The notes under the pieces were generated by a model that saw only the letters and a list, made by a program, of their open reading frames with translations, did no database searches and was not told where the DNA came from. A stretch of DNA of 64,000 bases from Lacrimispora xylanisolvens (GTDB lineage Bacteria; Bacillota; Clostridia; Lachnospirales; Lachnospiraceae), in the NCBI RefSeq assembly GCF_002934545.1, contig NZ_PTJA01000006.1, positions 186,001-250,000 of the forward strand. Reading direction: 5' to 3'. Made by a program: the position numbers and the translations under genes. Every line of letters starts with the position of its first letter. Position 1 is the stretch's first letter. Shown piece after piece: positions 1 to 12,357 of this stretch.

Positions 1-1764
1 CTTGAGATCTCCGGCGGTTACACTTCCTCCGGTAAACTTAAACCAGTTCAGGTTGAACAAGTATCCGCTTCCTCCCGTAAATTTCAGGTATAAGTCATGT
101 TTTCCGCTCACCCCACTAACATTGCACGTTGCATCCGCCCAAGTCTGCCAGCCTCCGGTTCCGGCAACCGGACAAGTCCCTGCTAAAGGACCGGTAATAC
201 TATCAAGCCTGATCTCAATATTACCTCCGCTGGTGGAACTGGCAACTCTGGCGTAAAAGCTTTCTGCACCATTGCCGAAATCGATATTGTTATAAACTGC
301 ATAATCACCGTTTTCAATATACCCCACATCCTCCCCACCTTCGCTGCAGCTTTCGGTTTGGATTCCAGACTGGGTATTGTAGCTTTCCGCTTCTATCTGT
401 GAGAAAGCTGATGTCTGTCCAGGAGTTACACCTGTGCCGGTGAACTTCCACCAGTTGAAGTTAAACAGATAACCGTTACCGCCGGTAAATTTTAAGTATA
501 GGTCATGTACTCCTGTTGCACCGCTTACATTACAGGTCTTAGTTATCCAGGTCTGCCAGCCTCCGGTACCTGGTACAGCACAGGTTCCCACCAGTTTCCC
601 GTTCTCGCTGTCAAGGCGGAGCTCAATATTACCGCCGTTCGTTGCCGAAGCCACTCTTGCTTCAAAAGATGCCGCACCGGAACCAAAATCTACACCTTTT
701 ACTTTTATCCAGTCCCCGTTTTCGATATTACATACATCCATTCCGCCTTCACTGCATTTTTCTGTCTTAACACCGGATTCCCAGCAAATTGTTTCAGCTT
801 CCGTTTTAACATATGGGTCTAAATTACCAAGCTGGCCTGGGCCATTTTTGGTAATTGGAATACTGGGAATTGTACCATCTGCATTGTATTTGAATTGCTC
901 CACCCCAACAGAACGATGATAGCTTCCGCCTCCTGGTAAATTACCGGTATGGTAAAAAAGGTAGGAATTTCCCTTATAATCGGTTACTCCCGGATGGTTT
1001 GTATAGCTGTTTTGTGAACCCATAATAGTTCCCTTAGAAGTCCATGGCCCAGTAGGACTGTTGCTGGTCGCATAGGAGATATTTTCGGATCCTCCGGTCA
1101 TACCTGCGTATACCATGTAATATAAATTATTACGCTTGTAGAACCACGGACCTTCCACATAATTTGCTGGTTTGGGAGATACCTGGACAATACCGCCTGA
1201 ATATGAAATCATATCCTGATTCAACTTCACATAATAGAGGTTACCGTTTCCCCAGTAGAGATACGCCTGTCCGTTGTCGTCAATGAACACGGTAGGGTCG
1301 ATATCCTGCGCCCCGTTATTGGCGATTAATGGTTTCCCAAGAGGATCGGTGAACGGCCCGGTGGGGCTGTCTGATACTGCCACACCAATTACCCTTGCGC
1401 CCCCGGCGTTATTCCGGGTCATCGGACCGTAGAAATAAAACTTTCCGTTCCTGTTAATAACCTGACCAGCCCATGCATCGCCTTTTGCCCAACTGAATGT
1501 GTTGTAAGACAACGGTGATCCATGATCCGTCCAGTTTTGCATGTCGGTGGATGAATAACATCTCCAGTCATTCATGGTATAAAAATTATTGACGATGGTG
1601 TCCTCGTCATGAGTCGTATACAAATAGCAAGTCCCGTTATAGACCGTCGGAGCAGGATCCGCAGTATAATTCGTTTGTACCATTGGATTGTCTGCATAAC
1701 ACTCTGTTGTTTGAAATAGGGAAATAGCCATCAGGAAAACTACAACTTTACATACTTTTTTCAT
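1..1764 (-). CDS. GH43 arabinoxylan arabinofuranohydrolase with two CBM6 modules (3' end off window)
   Basis: Secreted xylan-debranching enzyme that would remove arabinofuranosyl side chains from arabinoxylan. The 588 visible codons stay open to the left edge, so the C-terminus is missing. A signal peptide (residues 1-24) precedes a GH43 five-blade domain (about 25-310). The usual acidic triad is visible: Asp36 in ADPAP, Asp156 in DIDPTV and Glu204 in EGPWF. Two CBM6 modules follow at about 318-450 and 460-585, each with the IENGD and [18 protein letters not shown] signatures. The domain order resembles Bacillus XynD-type enzymes. The start has AGGAGG six bases upstream and lies 21 bases after the preceding esterase gene, so it is the distal visible gene of the operon. 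The exact GH43 subfamily is not resolved. Confidence 0.9.
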   Translation of the reverse strand, partial: MKKVCKVVVFLMAISLFQTTECYADNPMVQTNYTADPAPTVYNGTCYLYTTHDEDTIVNNFYTMNDWRCYSSTDMQNWTDHGSPLSYNTFSWAKGDAWAGQVINRNGKFYFYGPMTRNNAGGARVIGVAVSDSPTGPFTDPLGKPLIANNGAQDIDPTVFIDDNGQAYLYWGNGNLYYVKLNQDMISYSGGIVQVSPKPANYVEGPWFYKRNNLYYMVYAGMTGGSENISYATSNSPTGPWTSKGTIMGSQNSYTNHPGVTDYKGNSYLFYHTGNLPGGGSYHRSVGVEQFKYNADGTIPSIPITKNGPGQLGNLDPYVKTEAETICWESGVKTEKCSEGGMDVCNIENGDWIKVKGVDFGSGAASFEARVASATNGGNIELRLDSENGKLVGTCAVPGTGGWQTWITKTCNVSGATGVHDLYLKFTGGNGYLFNFNWWKFTGTGVTPGQTSAFSQIEAESYNTQSGIQTESCSEGGEDVGYIENGDYAVYNNIDFGNGAESFYARVASSTSGGNIEIRLDSITGPLAGTCPVAGTGGWQTWADATCNVSGVSGKHDLYLKFTGGSGYLFNLNWFKFTGGSVTAGDLK

Positions 1765-1785
1765 AAATTACCTCCTATTAATAGG

Positions 1786-2739
<954 letters not shown>

Positions 2740-2806
2740 TTATTTCTCCTTTCTTTTATTTTGCCGGTATCCCAAACGGGATACACGGCAATTTGATTCG
2801 AGTACA

Positions 2807-5401
2807 CTATCTTCCCCCGGTAAATTGGAACCAGTTTATATTGAATAAGTAACCGCTCCCACCGGTAAATTTCAGGTATACGTTATGCTTCCCGCTTGCT
2901 CCGCTGATACTGCAGGTTCTGGTAGTCCACGTCTGCCAACCGCCAGTCCCGGTAATAGAACAGGTTCCTACTAATGGACCAGTAAGACTGTCCAGCCTGA
3001 TCTCAATATTCCCTCCACTGGCGCCGCTGGCTACTCTGGCCTGGAAGTTTGACACTCCTGCACCGAAATCGATATTGTTGTATACGGCATAATCTCCATT
3101 TTCAATATACCCAATGTTCTGTCCTCCTTCGCTGCAGGTTTCCGTTTGAATACCGGACTGGCTGCTGAAACTCTCCGCTTCAATCTGTGAAGAAGATCCG
3201 CTTACCCGGAGCAGTGCCGCCGATTCTCCCATCTTCATGCCTTGTGAATTCACTACACACAACCGGTACGTACCGGCAGCGGCTGGGGCAGTAATCGATG
3301 TGGAAGTTCCTTCCGCTTTTGTCATTGCAGATCCCTCGGTAAAACTGGTTGTTCCAGCCGGTGCAAACCACACCGTGTTTGAAGAATTCCCGCTGCTCCT
3401 TATGCTTATGTCAGTTCCGGCTGCAGCTGCACAACTTGCGGGGAACACATAATCCGGTGTTGGAAGTAAGTTCGCCGGGATAATATCCCTGTATGCTTCC
3501 TGGATTCCCGAATTCAAACAGGTGGTGTACTGTGTCAAAGGCCATACGTTATCCGGTACGACAACCGGGGGATCAATTTTACTGTTTGGAGGATTAACGC
3601 CCATTTTACTTACGGTGGCATAGGTCCGCAATATGGTTAAATCGTGTTTTTGTCCAAAATCCTCACAGTTGATGGTATACTTTACCCCCGGATCAATATC
3701 CAGTACGTTGTCATTTTCATTGATATAGGCAGTTCCTTCATCGTTATGCAAACCATAGGTCGGACCGGAGGTTGCAGGAGGAATTCCCCTGACATAGTTC
3801 TGGTTAATGTTTGTGCCCGGCATCTGTCCGATGGTATAGATGGCTCCGCTGTCATGAAGCCTGGTTAAGGTATTAATAATCCGGTTATTACTTACTGTGT
3901 TGTTTTTACAGGTAGTGGAGTCAGTGAAATTACACCATCCCCAGCCTAAATGGATTCCATTGTATGCTGTTGACTGAACATGGTTATTGGTTATTTTAAT
4001 GGTATCCACAAAGTAAGCCGTGATAGCGGCACATCCACCAAATCCGTGAGACGTGCTTATGTTGTACAACAAATTATTGTTAATGGTGTTATTCTTACAG
4101 ACCCCTTCTACGCCGGGAGCATATTTTGCATGGTTTCCACCGTCTCCGATATAAACATGCTGCGGATGCCCTACTGTGATACCGCTTGATGTGATGTCCG
4201 TGATGTAGTTGCCCATAAGACTGGAATTTATAACATCGTTTACCATGGATATTCCATCATTGCCGCTGTGCTTCACTGTATTTCTTATAAAATTGATGGA
4301 ATCGCTACTGCTTACGTTGATCATTCCCGGCAATGTATCAACAAGATCATACTTGGTGTTGTGCCAGTTGTCATTATAAAAAGCAATAAATGCCTGTGCT
4401 GCCTGACATGTGGATTTACCGTGTGAGCCTGCAACATTCACAAGGCTGTAATCCGTATTTTCAAAAGTAATGCCCTGAAAGGTGATATTCTTAACCCTGT
4501 TAGTCGTTGATGTTCCCGCGATGTCGATCAGCTTCTCTACAACAGGCGCCTCTACATCGGCAGTTGCCATATTCTCGCCTGGACGGATATAGTAATAAAG
4601 CGTTTTGGCCGTCTTGTCAAAATAAAATTGGCCGGGAGAATTTAAGAATTCAAAGGCATTATAAATCGTATGGGTACCGGAAGCGCTAAAGGCTGCACCC
4701 CACCCCGGAGTCTGTGCTATTGCCCCATAAGGCTGCTGCAAAAGAAGCACTCTGTTACTTCCGGATGTAATGACATCCCTGGTACAAACTATATTCTCAT
4801 TCCAGGTAGTACCGTTTACGATCTCAAGGTCATCTTTGTTGCTGGCAATTGCCGGTACATCCGATGCATTATACTGAACCCCGTCACTCTTACTGCCGCT
4901 TGTCCATGCCCAACTGGCCTGTCCTGCAGTTACGGAATAAGTCCCGTATCCTCCGCGGGCTGTAACGGTTTTGCTGGTCATGGAAGCCCTCTGGTCATTC
5001 ACATACAGGTTTCTCAATTTAGTGGAACGATTGAGCGCAGCTTTATAAATATTGCCGCTATGCTGAGTCCAGCCTGTGACTTTTGTTGCACCGTTTAAGA
5101 CCGGCGTCTCACCAGGGTATGCCTGATAATAGATCCTGTATCCGTTTGTTCCCGAATCCTGTGGTGCGAAAGTAATGGTACTGGTAATACTGTAATTTCC
5201 ACCCCGCAGATAAATATAGATATCTCCGGTCATATTGCTGTTGATCATGCGGACAGCGTCCCGCGCCTTAGTGATTGTTTGAAAGGGTGCCGCAAGCGTT
5301 CCTGGGTTGCTGTCGCTTCCTGTGGGCGAAACATAATAAGTTGCCTGAGTCGCAGCGGAGGCAGCTATTGGAAAGACAGCAAAAGTCTTCTTTTTTAACA
5401 T
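2807..5401 (-). CDS. Secreted right-handed beta-helix glycosidase-like protein with CBM6 (GH141/GH120-like)
   Basis: 864-residue secreted protein, probably acting on xylan side chains or xylan itself. After a short signal-like N-terminus comes the YYVSPTGSDSNPGTL opening typical of parallel beta-helix carbohydrate enzymes, then a long run of NNT/NN-rich coils (about residues 40-640). A linking domain (about 650-740) and a complete CBM6 (about 745-864, with IENGDYAVYNNIDFG and TGGSGYLFN) finish it. The layout recalls GH141 and GH120 enzymes; by eye I cannot choose between them or exclude a lyase. An open frame extends upstream to 5494, but ATG 5401 is preceded by AGGAGG at 7 bases, so I chose it. 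Second gene of the operon. Confidence 0.75.
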   Translation of the reverse strand: MLKKKTFAVFPIAASAATQATYYVSPTGSDSNPGTLAAPFQTITKARDAVRMINSNMTGDIYIYLRGGNYSITSTITFAPQDSGTNGYRIYYQAYPGETPVLNGATKVTGWTQHSGNIYKAALNRSTKLRNLYVNDQRASMTSKTVTARGGYGTYSVTAGQASWAWTSGSKSDGVQYNASDVPAIASNKDDLEIVNGTTWNENIVCTRDVITSGSNRVLLLQQPYGAIAQTPGWGAAFSASGTHTIYNAFEFLNSPGQFYFDKTAKTLYYYIRPGENMATADVEAPVVEKLIDIAGTSTTNRVKNITFQGITFENTDYSLVNVAGSHGKSTCQAAQAFIAFYNDNWHNTKYDLVDTLPGMINVSSSDSINFIRNTVKHSGNDGISMVNDVINSSLMGNYITDITSSGITVGHPQHVYIGDGGNHAKYAPGVEGVCKNNTINNNLLYNISTSHGFGGCAAITAYFVDTIKITNNHVQSTAYNGIHLGWGWCNFTDSTTCKNNTVSNNRIINTLTRLHDSGAIYTIGQMPGTNINQNYVRGIPPATSGPTYGLHNDEGTAYINENDNVLDIDPGVKYTINCEDFGQKHDLTILRTYATVSKMGVNPPNSKIDPPVVVPDNVWPLTQYTTCLNSGIQEAYRDIIPANLLPTPDYVFPASCAAAAGTDISIRSSGNSSNTVWFAPAGTTSFTEGSAMTKAEGTSTSITAPAAAGTYRLCVVNSQGMKMGESAALLRVSGSSSQIEAESFSSQSGIQTETCSEGGQNIGYIENGDYAVYNNIDFGAGVSNFQARVASGASGGNIEIRLDSLTGPLVGTCSITGTGGWQTWTTRTCSISGASGKHNVYLKFTGGSGYLFNINWFQFTGGR

Positions 5402-5490
5402 ACAGTTTCCTCCTGATTTTTTTATCGTATCTTTATAGTATATGAGGTAACTTCGAAACTGTGTCCAACAAGTACTTTTTAAAGATGGGC

Positions 5491-7635
<2,145 letters not shown>

Positions 7636-7725
7636 TTATTTAAAACCTACCTTTAGATTAATTTAATCGTTACGTCTGCATTTTAACCTCCCTTCTTTTT
7701 TAGTAAGTACACTGCACTCGTATTA

Positions 7726-7795
7726 CTTATCTTTAAGTTCTCATAGCCCCCCTTTCACTACCTTATTGTGTAATATAAAATAAGCTTATCTTTAA
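7726..7795 (-). promoter_or_regulatory. Pair of 11-base direct repeats upstream of the xylan operon
   Basis: CTTATCTTTAA occurs at 7726-7736 and again at 7785-7795, 59 bases apart and 140-210 bases upstream of the double-esterase start. On the transcribed strand this reads TTAAAGATAAG twice. Spaced direct repeats suit an activator or repressor, for example an AraC-type regulator of xylan genes, but no regulator gene is visible and no promoter hexamers were assigned. Confidence 0.35.
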
Positions 7796-8040
7796 ACCGC
7801 CGTTATTCCAAAGGGGGAGATGGACATTTTTTCCTCTACATCATGATATTAATTCATAATCATCCGATGTTTATATTACATGTAGGAATGCGGTACAATG
7901 CGCCATTTTTTACTGCTCCCCAATAAAAGGATTATTTTTATTGTGAATTCACATATATTAAAAAGAAAATTTAAAATGCTTTGTAAACTAAATTTTGTGA
8001 TTAAAAAGCGCACAATTAAAATTATTTTGTTGCAATAAAA

Positions 8041-8118
8041 TACATCTATAAGAAGCCTCCCCGACACATATCCCCGACCAAAGTTCAATGTTTATGGAGG
8101 TAACCTCTTATAGATGTA
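8041..8118. repeat. 78-base inverted-repeat structure with 13-base perfect arms
   Basis: TACATCTATAAGA (8041-8053) is the exact reverse complement of 8106-8118. Pairing continues inward after a small bulge with CCTCC/GGAGG. The loop holds the repeated motif TCGGGGA/ACACATATCC. There is no clear U-tract, so it may be a folded RNA leader or a small MITE-like element rather than a simple terminator. Confidence 0.5.
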
Positions 8119-8202
8119 TCCTATTTATATCAACTATTCATTTACTTCTATATTAAAATGTTACAGCTTGAATACAAACGTCCAGATTGTGGATTTAATC
8201 CA

Positions 8203-8925
8203 TTAATCTAATTTGCATGTTCCATCAGAGCAATACCCATCGGACGATGGTCCAGATTTATTCTCCTTGGTCTTAGCATTGTCATAGTCTTCTTTCCATA
8301 CCTTTTGAAGTATCTCTAAAAAAATCTCGCTAGGTTGTGCTCCAGTGATAGAATATTTATCATTTATAATGAAAAACGGAACACCCTGAATACCGATTTT
8401 TAATCCATCTGCCCTGTCTCTTGCAATATTTTCACTATACCGATCGTCTGCTAAAGCGTCCAAAGCCTCTTTCTCATTAAGCCCAATTTCGCCTGCCAGT
8501 CCAGCAAGTGTGGCATAATCGCCAATATCCAGTGAATCTACCAGATATGCCTTCATAAGGCGTTCCATCATTTCTTTCATTTTGCCTTTCTCTTCTGAAA
8601 AATATGAAAGGCGGAGCGCGTCGTAGGAATTAGTAGGGATTAATGTATCAAAATGATAATCCAGTCCGATTTCTTTCGCTTGCTGTTCGAGCTGATAATT
8701 CAGTTGCTTTGCTTTTTCATATGACATACCATGCTTGCTAGATAAAACCTGATGAATATCCATGCCGGTATTCTTTTTCGCATAAGGGTCTAGCTGAAAA
8801 CTACGGAAAGCAATTTTGACATCCTCCTTATGCTCAAACTGCTCCAAAGCTATTTCCAGGCGTCGCTTGCCGATATAACAAAACGGACACGCAATATCTG
8901 ACCAAATCTCTATTTTCATATTCAT
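8203..8925 (-). CDS. DsbA/FrnE-family thiol-disulfide oxidoreductase
   Basis: 240-residue thioredoxin-fold protein of the DsbA family, FrnE/2-hydroxychromene-2-carboxylate isomerase branch. The active-site CPFC is at residues 13-16 in SDIACPFCYIGKRRLE, and GVPFFIIND marks the cis-Pro strand near residue 180. There is no signal peptide, so it should act in the cytoplasm. The C-terminus carries a further Cys pair (CSDGTC). AAGGAG lies 4 bases before this ATG but 10 bases before Met3, so the protein may start two codons later. It is the last of four minus-strand redox genes that probably respond to the same stress. Confidence 0.87.
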   Translation of the reverse strand: MNMKIEIWSDIACPFCYIGKRRLEIALEQFEHKEDVKIAFRSFQLDPYAKKNTGMDIHQVLSSKHGMSYEKAKQLNYQLEQQAKEIGLDYHFDTLIPTNSYDALRLSYFSEEKGKMKEMMERLMKAYLVDSLDIGDYATLAGLAGEIGLNEKEALDALADDRYSENIARDRADGLKIGIQGVPFFIINDKYSITGAQPSEIFLEILQKVWKEDYDNAKTKENKSGPSSDGYCSDGTCKLD

Positions 8926-9019
8926 AAAACTCCTTTCTTAACTCTTACCACCAACTGTTATTTCTATTTAGAGTCGGTCGTAAAACCTGTTCACCTGTTA
9001 CAAATACTTTCAATTAAGT

Positions 9020-9505
9020 TTAAATACTTTCAATAAACTCTTGTAGTTTTGTAAGATTTTCTCCTTGAAGCTCTCCTGTTTCTTTCCCTGTCTGCCCTTT
9101 ATCAAGAAGTCCTAAAACGTTGTTCAGCTTAAAGCCCATAGCCGCCACTTCTTCTTTCGCCCCGCTGGCATCTGAAAACGCGCCAAGCACAACCAAGCTA
9201 AGTTCAGGTATTGAATCTTTATTTTGCTTCAAGTAAGTTCTGACCGCTGGAGCGAGGGCAGGCCCCCAATTAGGTGTGAATACAAGAATTTTATTATAAC
9301 TCTTTGGGTCATATGTCGTAGCGGAAAGAGTTGTATCTCCTTTGATGAGAGCACGGTGAAAACGTCTAACAAACCCGATACTCCCAGACCATTCTGAGTG
9401 GTCTTTCAGTTCTTCCACGTCTGCGCTTAAGAGCTGTGCCGCCTTTTGCGCAAGCAGTCTGACATTACCTGTCCTTGAATAGAAAACAATAAGTGTTTTA
9501 CTCAT
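9020..9505 (-). CDS. Flavodoxin family protein
   Basis: 161-residue flavodoxin-like protein. The N-terminal strand and FMN phosphate loop read TLIVFYSRTGNVRLLAQ (residues 4-20), and TPNWGPALAPAVRTYL near residue 78 fits the second FMN loop region. It would carry electrons or reduce quinone-like substrates. AGGAGA sits about 8 bases before the ATG. It lies between a DsbA-like gene and an SDR gene on the same strand with gaps of 94 and 75 bases, so co-transcription is plausible but not proven. Confidence 0.85.
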   Translation of the reverse strand: MSKTLIVFYSRTGNVRLLAQKAAQLLSADVEELKDHSEWSGSIGFVRRFHRALIKGDTTLSATTYDPKSYNKILVFTPNWGPALAPAVRTYLKQNKDSIPELSLVVLGAFSDASGAKEEVAAMGFKLNNVLGLLDKGQTGKETGELQGENLTKLQEFIESI

Positions 9506-9580
9506 CTGAAAATCTCCTATTAAAAAAACTTCATTGAATTATTATAGAGTTCATTGATGAATATATGAGATGATAAATAT

Positions 9581-10252
9581 CTAATTTATTTGATCGATTT
9601 TATCTTCTGTAACATATTCTTCAATGCGATCTTTTTTGGTATACATATCATACCAAATATTCGCAATTTTATCTTGAACTCCTGAATTCGGCTGCATCCA
9701 GATTCCAATTGATACATGCCCCACATAGATACCTTTGTTCTTTAATTCGCTGTTCAAATTAAAGATATAATTACGCAGACCGGAAATTGCAATTCCAACA
9801 TTACCCATTCCAGGCGTTGGATTGACTGAAGATCCTCCTGTCGTAAACAGTAAAGCCCCACTCTCTTTATCCAACATATCCTGAAGAACTTCTTTAATAG
9901 TGGATATCGCACCTAATACGTTGAATTGATATTGATATAGTGCATTTTCTTCTGTTACATCCAGAGTAGTTGCTACTGTTTCTATACCAGGTGTTGGACT
10001 GTATTCAAGTACATCAATAAATCCATATTTCTTTTTAACAGCAGCAATCGCTAAACGAATTTGATCTTTATTTAGTATATCTGCTTGAAATGACGCCACT
10101 TCGATGCCTTGTTGTTCCAGTTCATTAACTTCTTTGTTCAACTTTTCTACATTTCGGGATATAAGCGCTACACGAAATCCATTTTGTCCGAACTTTTTTG
10201 CAATTGACATTCCTAATCCGGGTCCCGCCCCAACTATTACTAATGTTTTCAT
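9581..10252 (-). CDS. SDR-like Rossmann protein lacking the usual Tyr-x-x-x-Lys pair
   Basis: 223-residue short-chain dehydrogenase/reductase fold. The nucleotide loop is IVGAGPGLGMSIAKKF near residues 5-20, a variant of TGxxxGxG, and the substrate-loop Ser lies in TTGGSS. Where SDR enzymes carry YxxxK the sequence reads GMGNVGIAISGLRNY, with no Tyr or Lys in the expected register. Reductase activity is therefore uncertain. I start at ATG 10252 because AAAGGAAG is 7 bases upstream; the earlier ATG at 10270 has no site. Neighbouring flavodoxin and FMN-reductase genes suggest a redox or detoxification role. Confidence 0.75.
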   Translation of the reverse strand: MKTLVIVGAGPGLGMSIAKKFGQNGFRVALISRNVEKLNKEVNELEQQGIEVASFQADILNKDQIRLAIAAVKKKYGFIDVLEYSPTPGIETVATTLDVTEENALYQYQFNVLGAISTIKEVLQDMLDKESGALLFTTGGSSVNPTPGMGNVGIAISGLRNYIFNLNSELKNKGIYVGHVSIGIWMQPNSGVQDKIANIWYDMYTKKDRIEEYVTEDKIDQIN

Positions 10253-10319
10253 TTGACATCTTCCTTTCATAAATTAAAGCAGCTCATCGAGTTTTATATA
10301 AATAGTTTATTGGAGACTA

Positions 10320-10871
10320 TTACTGCACCAATCGTTTTCCCGCTTCATACGCCTCATCCAATAATTCCTGCGGGATTTTATAGTCTGGTACACCACTTCC
10401 ATAAACAAGCAAACTGCTTTCAAGCTCCCACCCGAGTAATTTTATCAATGAATCTGTTGACTCAGTTACCTGTTTAAACATTTCCTTGTCAGGATTTCCC
10501 TGAGCATACACAGTTACGACTTTCTTACCGGGATAACGCGGTGAGTAATCAGCGTTTACCACAGGATACAACCTATCCATCCATGTCTTTGACTGACCGT
10601 TGATTCCGGCGAAATATATTGGAAAGCTTGCAACGATACCATCACATGCAGCTATTTCTCCATACATGGTTTGCAGATTGTCTTTTATAGCACAACCATC
10701 GTTTGCCCTACAATAAAAACAGCTTTGACAGCCTTTTATACCGTCGTCATTGAGATCGTAGGTTATAACTTCCATACCAGCGTCTTTTGCGCCCGAAATC
10801 ACCTGTTCAACCAGCTTTGTGCTGTATCCGTTTTTTCTGGGGCTACCTTTAAAAACAACAATTTTGCCCAT
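10320..10871 (-). CDS. NAD(P)H-dependent FMN reductase / flavodoxin-fold protein
   Basis: 183-residue flavodoxin-fold oxidoreductase of the NADPH-dependent FMN reductase family. It opens with IVVFKGSPRKNGYSTKLVE, the FMN phosphate-binding loop of that family. A Cys cluster (CQSCFYCRANDGC, about residues 48-60) is shared with iron-sulfur-flavoprotein-like members, though too little is visible to claim a cluster. SFPIYFAGINGQSK is the second flavin loop. It is transcribed divergently from the HxlR gene at 11015, the classic arrangement for an HxlR target. Confidence 0.85.
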   Translation of the reverse strand: MGKIVVFKGSPRKNGYSTKLVEQVISGAKDAGMEVITYDLNDDGIKGCQSCFYCRANDGCAIKDNLQTMYGEIAACDGIVASFPIYFAGINGQSKTWMDRLYPVVNADYSPRYPGKKVVTVYAQGNPDKEMFKQVTESTDSLIKLLGWELESSLLVYGSGVPDYKIPQELLDEAYEAGKRLVQ

Positions 10872-11014
10872 AGTTCAAATCCTCCTGAAAAATATTGATT
10901 TATCGTGGTATATTTAGTATACTATAATCAAAATATAGTTCAAGTACGCAGAATAATCTGACATAGTATAGTTCTTGATACCATAGGTATTTCCACACAG
11001 GAGGTAGAGACATT
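10872..11014. promoter_or_regulatory. Divergent promoter region with TATAGTTC repeats
   Basis: 143-base gap between the divergently transcribed FMN reductase and HxlR genes. TATAGTTCAAG (10934-10944) and TATAGTTCTTG (10967-10977) form a direct repeat 33 bases apart, and TATACTATA at about 10916 gives an inverted partner. These are candidate HxlR operators for both genes. AGGAGG (11001-11006) serves the HxlR gene. Assignment is by position only. Confidence 0.45.
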
Positions 11015-11377
11015 ATGAATAACAGTTTAACTTATGAGGAATTTTTAAAATCGCTTAATTCATTTAAACCAACAGTAAATGATTGTCGTATAAGCAACTC
11101 TTTGGTCATGTTACAGGGTAAATGGACAAACCATGTCTTATTTGAGTTATGCAAGCAGGACAGTATACGTTTCGGAGAGTTAAAGAGAGCGCTACCGGAA
11201 ATTACAAATACAATGCTGACCACTACACTACGGGAACTTGAATCCTATGATCTGGTTAACCGGATTCAATATAATGAAATTCCCCCTCACGTAGAATATT
11301 CTTTAACGGAAAAAGGCAGAGACCTGATACCAATTTTTTATGAGATTTATAAATGGACACTTAAGTATGGAAAATAA
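11015..11377 (+). CDS. HxlR-family winged-helix transcriptional regulator
   Basis: 120-residue regulator. It has the conserved early Cys (Cys24), the LQGKWTNHVLFEL helix, the recognition region ITNTMLTTTLRELE and the wing VEYSLTEKGRDL. The family usually senses electrophiles or oxidants through the N-terminal Cys. It is divergent from the 10320-10871 reductase, which is therefore the best target. AGGAGG lies 10 bases before the ATG, and a hairpin terminator follows at 11481. Confidence 0.9.
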   Translation: MNNSLTYEEFLKSLNSFKPTVNDCRISNSLVMLQGKWTNHVLFELCKQDSIRFGELKRALPEITNTMLTTTLRELESYDLVNRIQYNEIPPHVEYSLTEKGRDLIPIFYEIYKWTLKYGK

Positions 11378-11480
11378 CATAGAGTATCTATGAGGCTTGC
11401 CTTAACGGTTCACCATGAAAACGGGCAGTTAGCCTGCTCTTTATTAGAGATGTTGCAGATCAGTCTATTTCTTCAATTAA

Positions 11481-11516
11481 AGAAAGGGATATCACACGAG
11501 GGTAATATCTCTTTCT
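11481..11516. terminator. Bidirectional hairpin terminator
   Basis: AGAAAGGGATAT (11481-11492) pairs with ATATCTCTTTCT (11505-11516) with one G-U pair, followed by a T-rich tail on the plus side. It lies between the convergent HxlR and MBL-fold genes and could serve both. Confidence 0.7.
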
Positions 11517-11550
11517 TCTTAATTTTCATAAATCATTTGTTTCTATTTTC

Positions 11551-12357
11551 TTAACAAATTTTGAATTCCTGTCCTGGCGCCAGCACAATTACGCGCTTTG
11601 GATTGACTACATGATCGTAAATATTCTGCGGATTGCCATTAAATGCTTTCTCATTTGGTGCATCCATTGTTCCCCAATGAATCAGCACAAGCTTCGCATC
11701 AGGATAAGTATTGGCTAGTTTGTATGCATTTTCCAAACCAATATGTACATAATTATCTGAGAAATCAAAGAGTATTACATCCGGCGGATCCATGTGTAGC
11801 TGACATTCCATTAATCTAGAATCTCCAACATACCAGATTTTTGCATCTCTTGTACGCAAATAAAATCCACAACATTCTCTGTCTTCCCATACCCGGTAAT
11901 TATAGCTTTCATACAATCTCTGCCATGCGTGATCTGCTGGTGTCAGTTCTATGTCTATCTCGCCCACTTGAATATGGTCTGCTATATCATGCCCATTTGC
12001 ATCAATGTCACACTCTTCCTTCATTAATGAAGCCACATAGAGGGTTGTATGATATGCATTGCACACAGATTTCAAGTTCTTACAGGTAGCTCTGGAATAA
12101 TGATCACTATCTGAATGGGAAACCAGAACCGCATCCACCTTAAGTACTTCTTGTGATAAAATCGGTATATCAATTAGCAGTGGCATATCAAACCCATCCA
12201 ATACGGGATCAATCATGATGACTGTGCCCTGACTGTTTATCATGGCTCCGCCTCCACCTAACCAATATACACTTGTTCCACCTTTATTTTCAAAATCTTC
12301 GGCTGTCATCCTACAGGTAGCAGGTGCTACCATTTGACCTTTTTCATTCATTTTCAT
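11551..12357 (-). CDS. MBL-fold metal-dependent hydrolase (UlaG-like)
   Basis: 268-residue metallo-beta-lactamase-fold hydrolase. The metal motif is SHSDSDHYS near residue 100, a variant of HxHxDH in which the first ligand pattern is H-S-D-S-D-H. Further ligands are likely in PADHAW, YVGDSR and LIHWG. UlaG-type proteins open lactones of sugar phosphates, but this family covers many substrates and the role here is unknown. ATG 12357 and the in-frame ATG two codons later are both possible. A TTGACA hexamer lies on this strand at 12490-12495. Confidence 0.83.
   Translation of the reverse strand: MKMNEKGQMVAPATCRMTAEDFENKGGTSVYWLGGGGAMINSQGTVIMIDPVLDGFDMPLLIDIPILSQEVLKVDAVLVSHSDSDHYSRATCKNLKSVCNAYHTTLYVASLMKEECDIDANGHDIADHIQVGEIDIELTPADHAWQRLYESYNYRVWEDRECCGFYLRTRDAKIWYVGDSRLMECQLHMDPPDVILFDFSDNYVHIGLENAYKLANTYPDAKLVLIHWGTMDAPNEKAFNGNPQNIYDHVVNPKRVIVLAPGQEFKIC

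Noticed and set aside
7876-8088. 70-codon minus-strand frame upstream of the xylan operon
   Set aside because: It starts inside an inverted repeat, has no ribosome binding site and its hydrophobic composition follows from AT-rich DNA.
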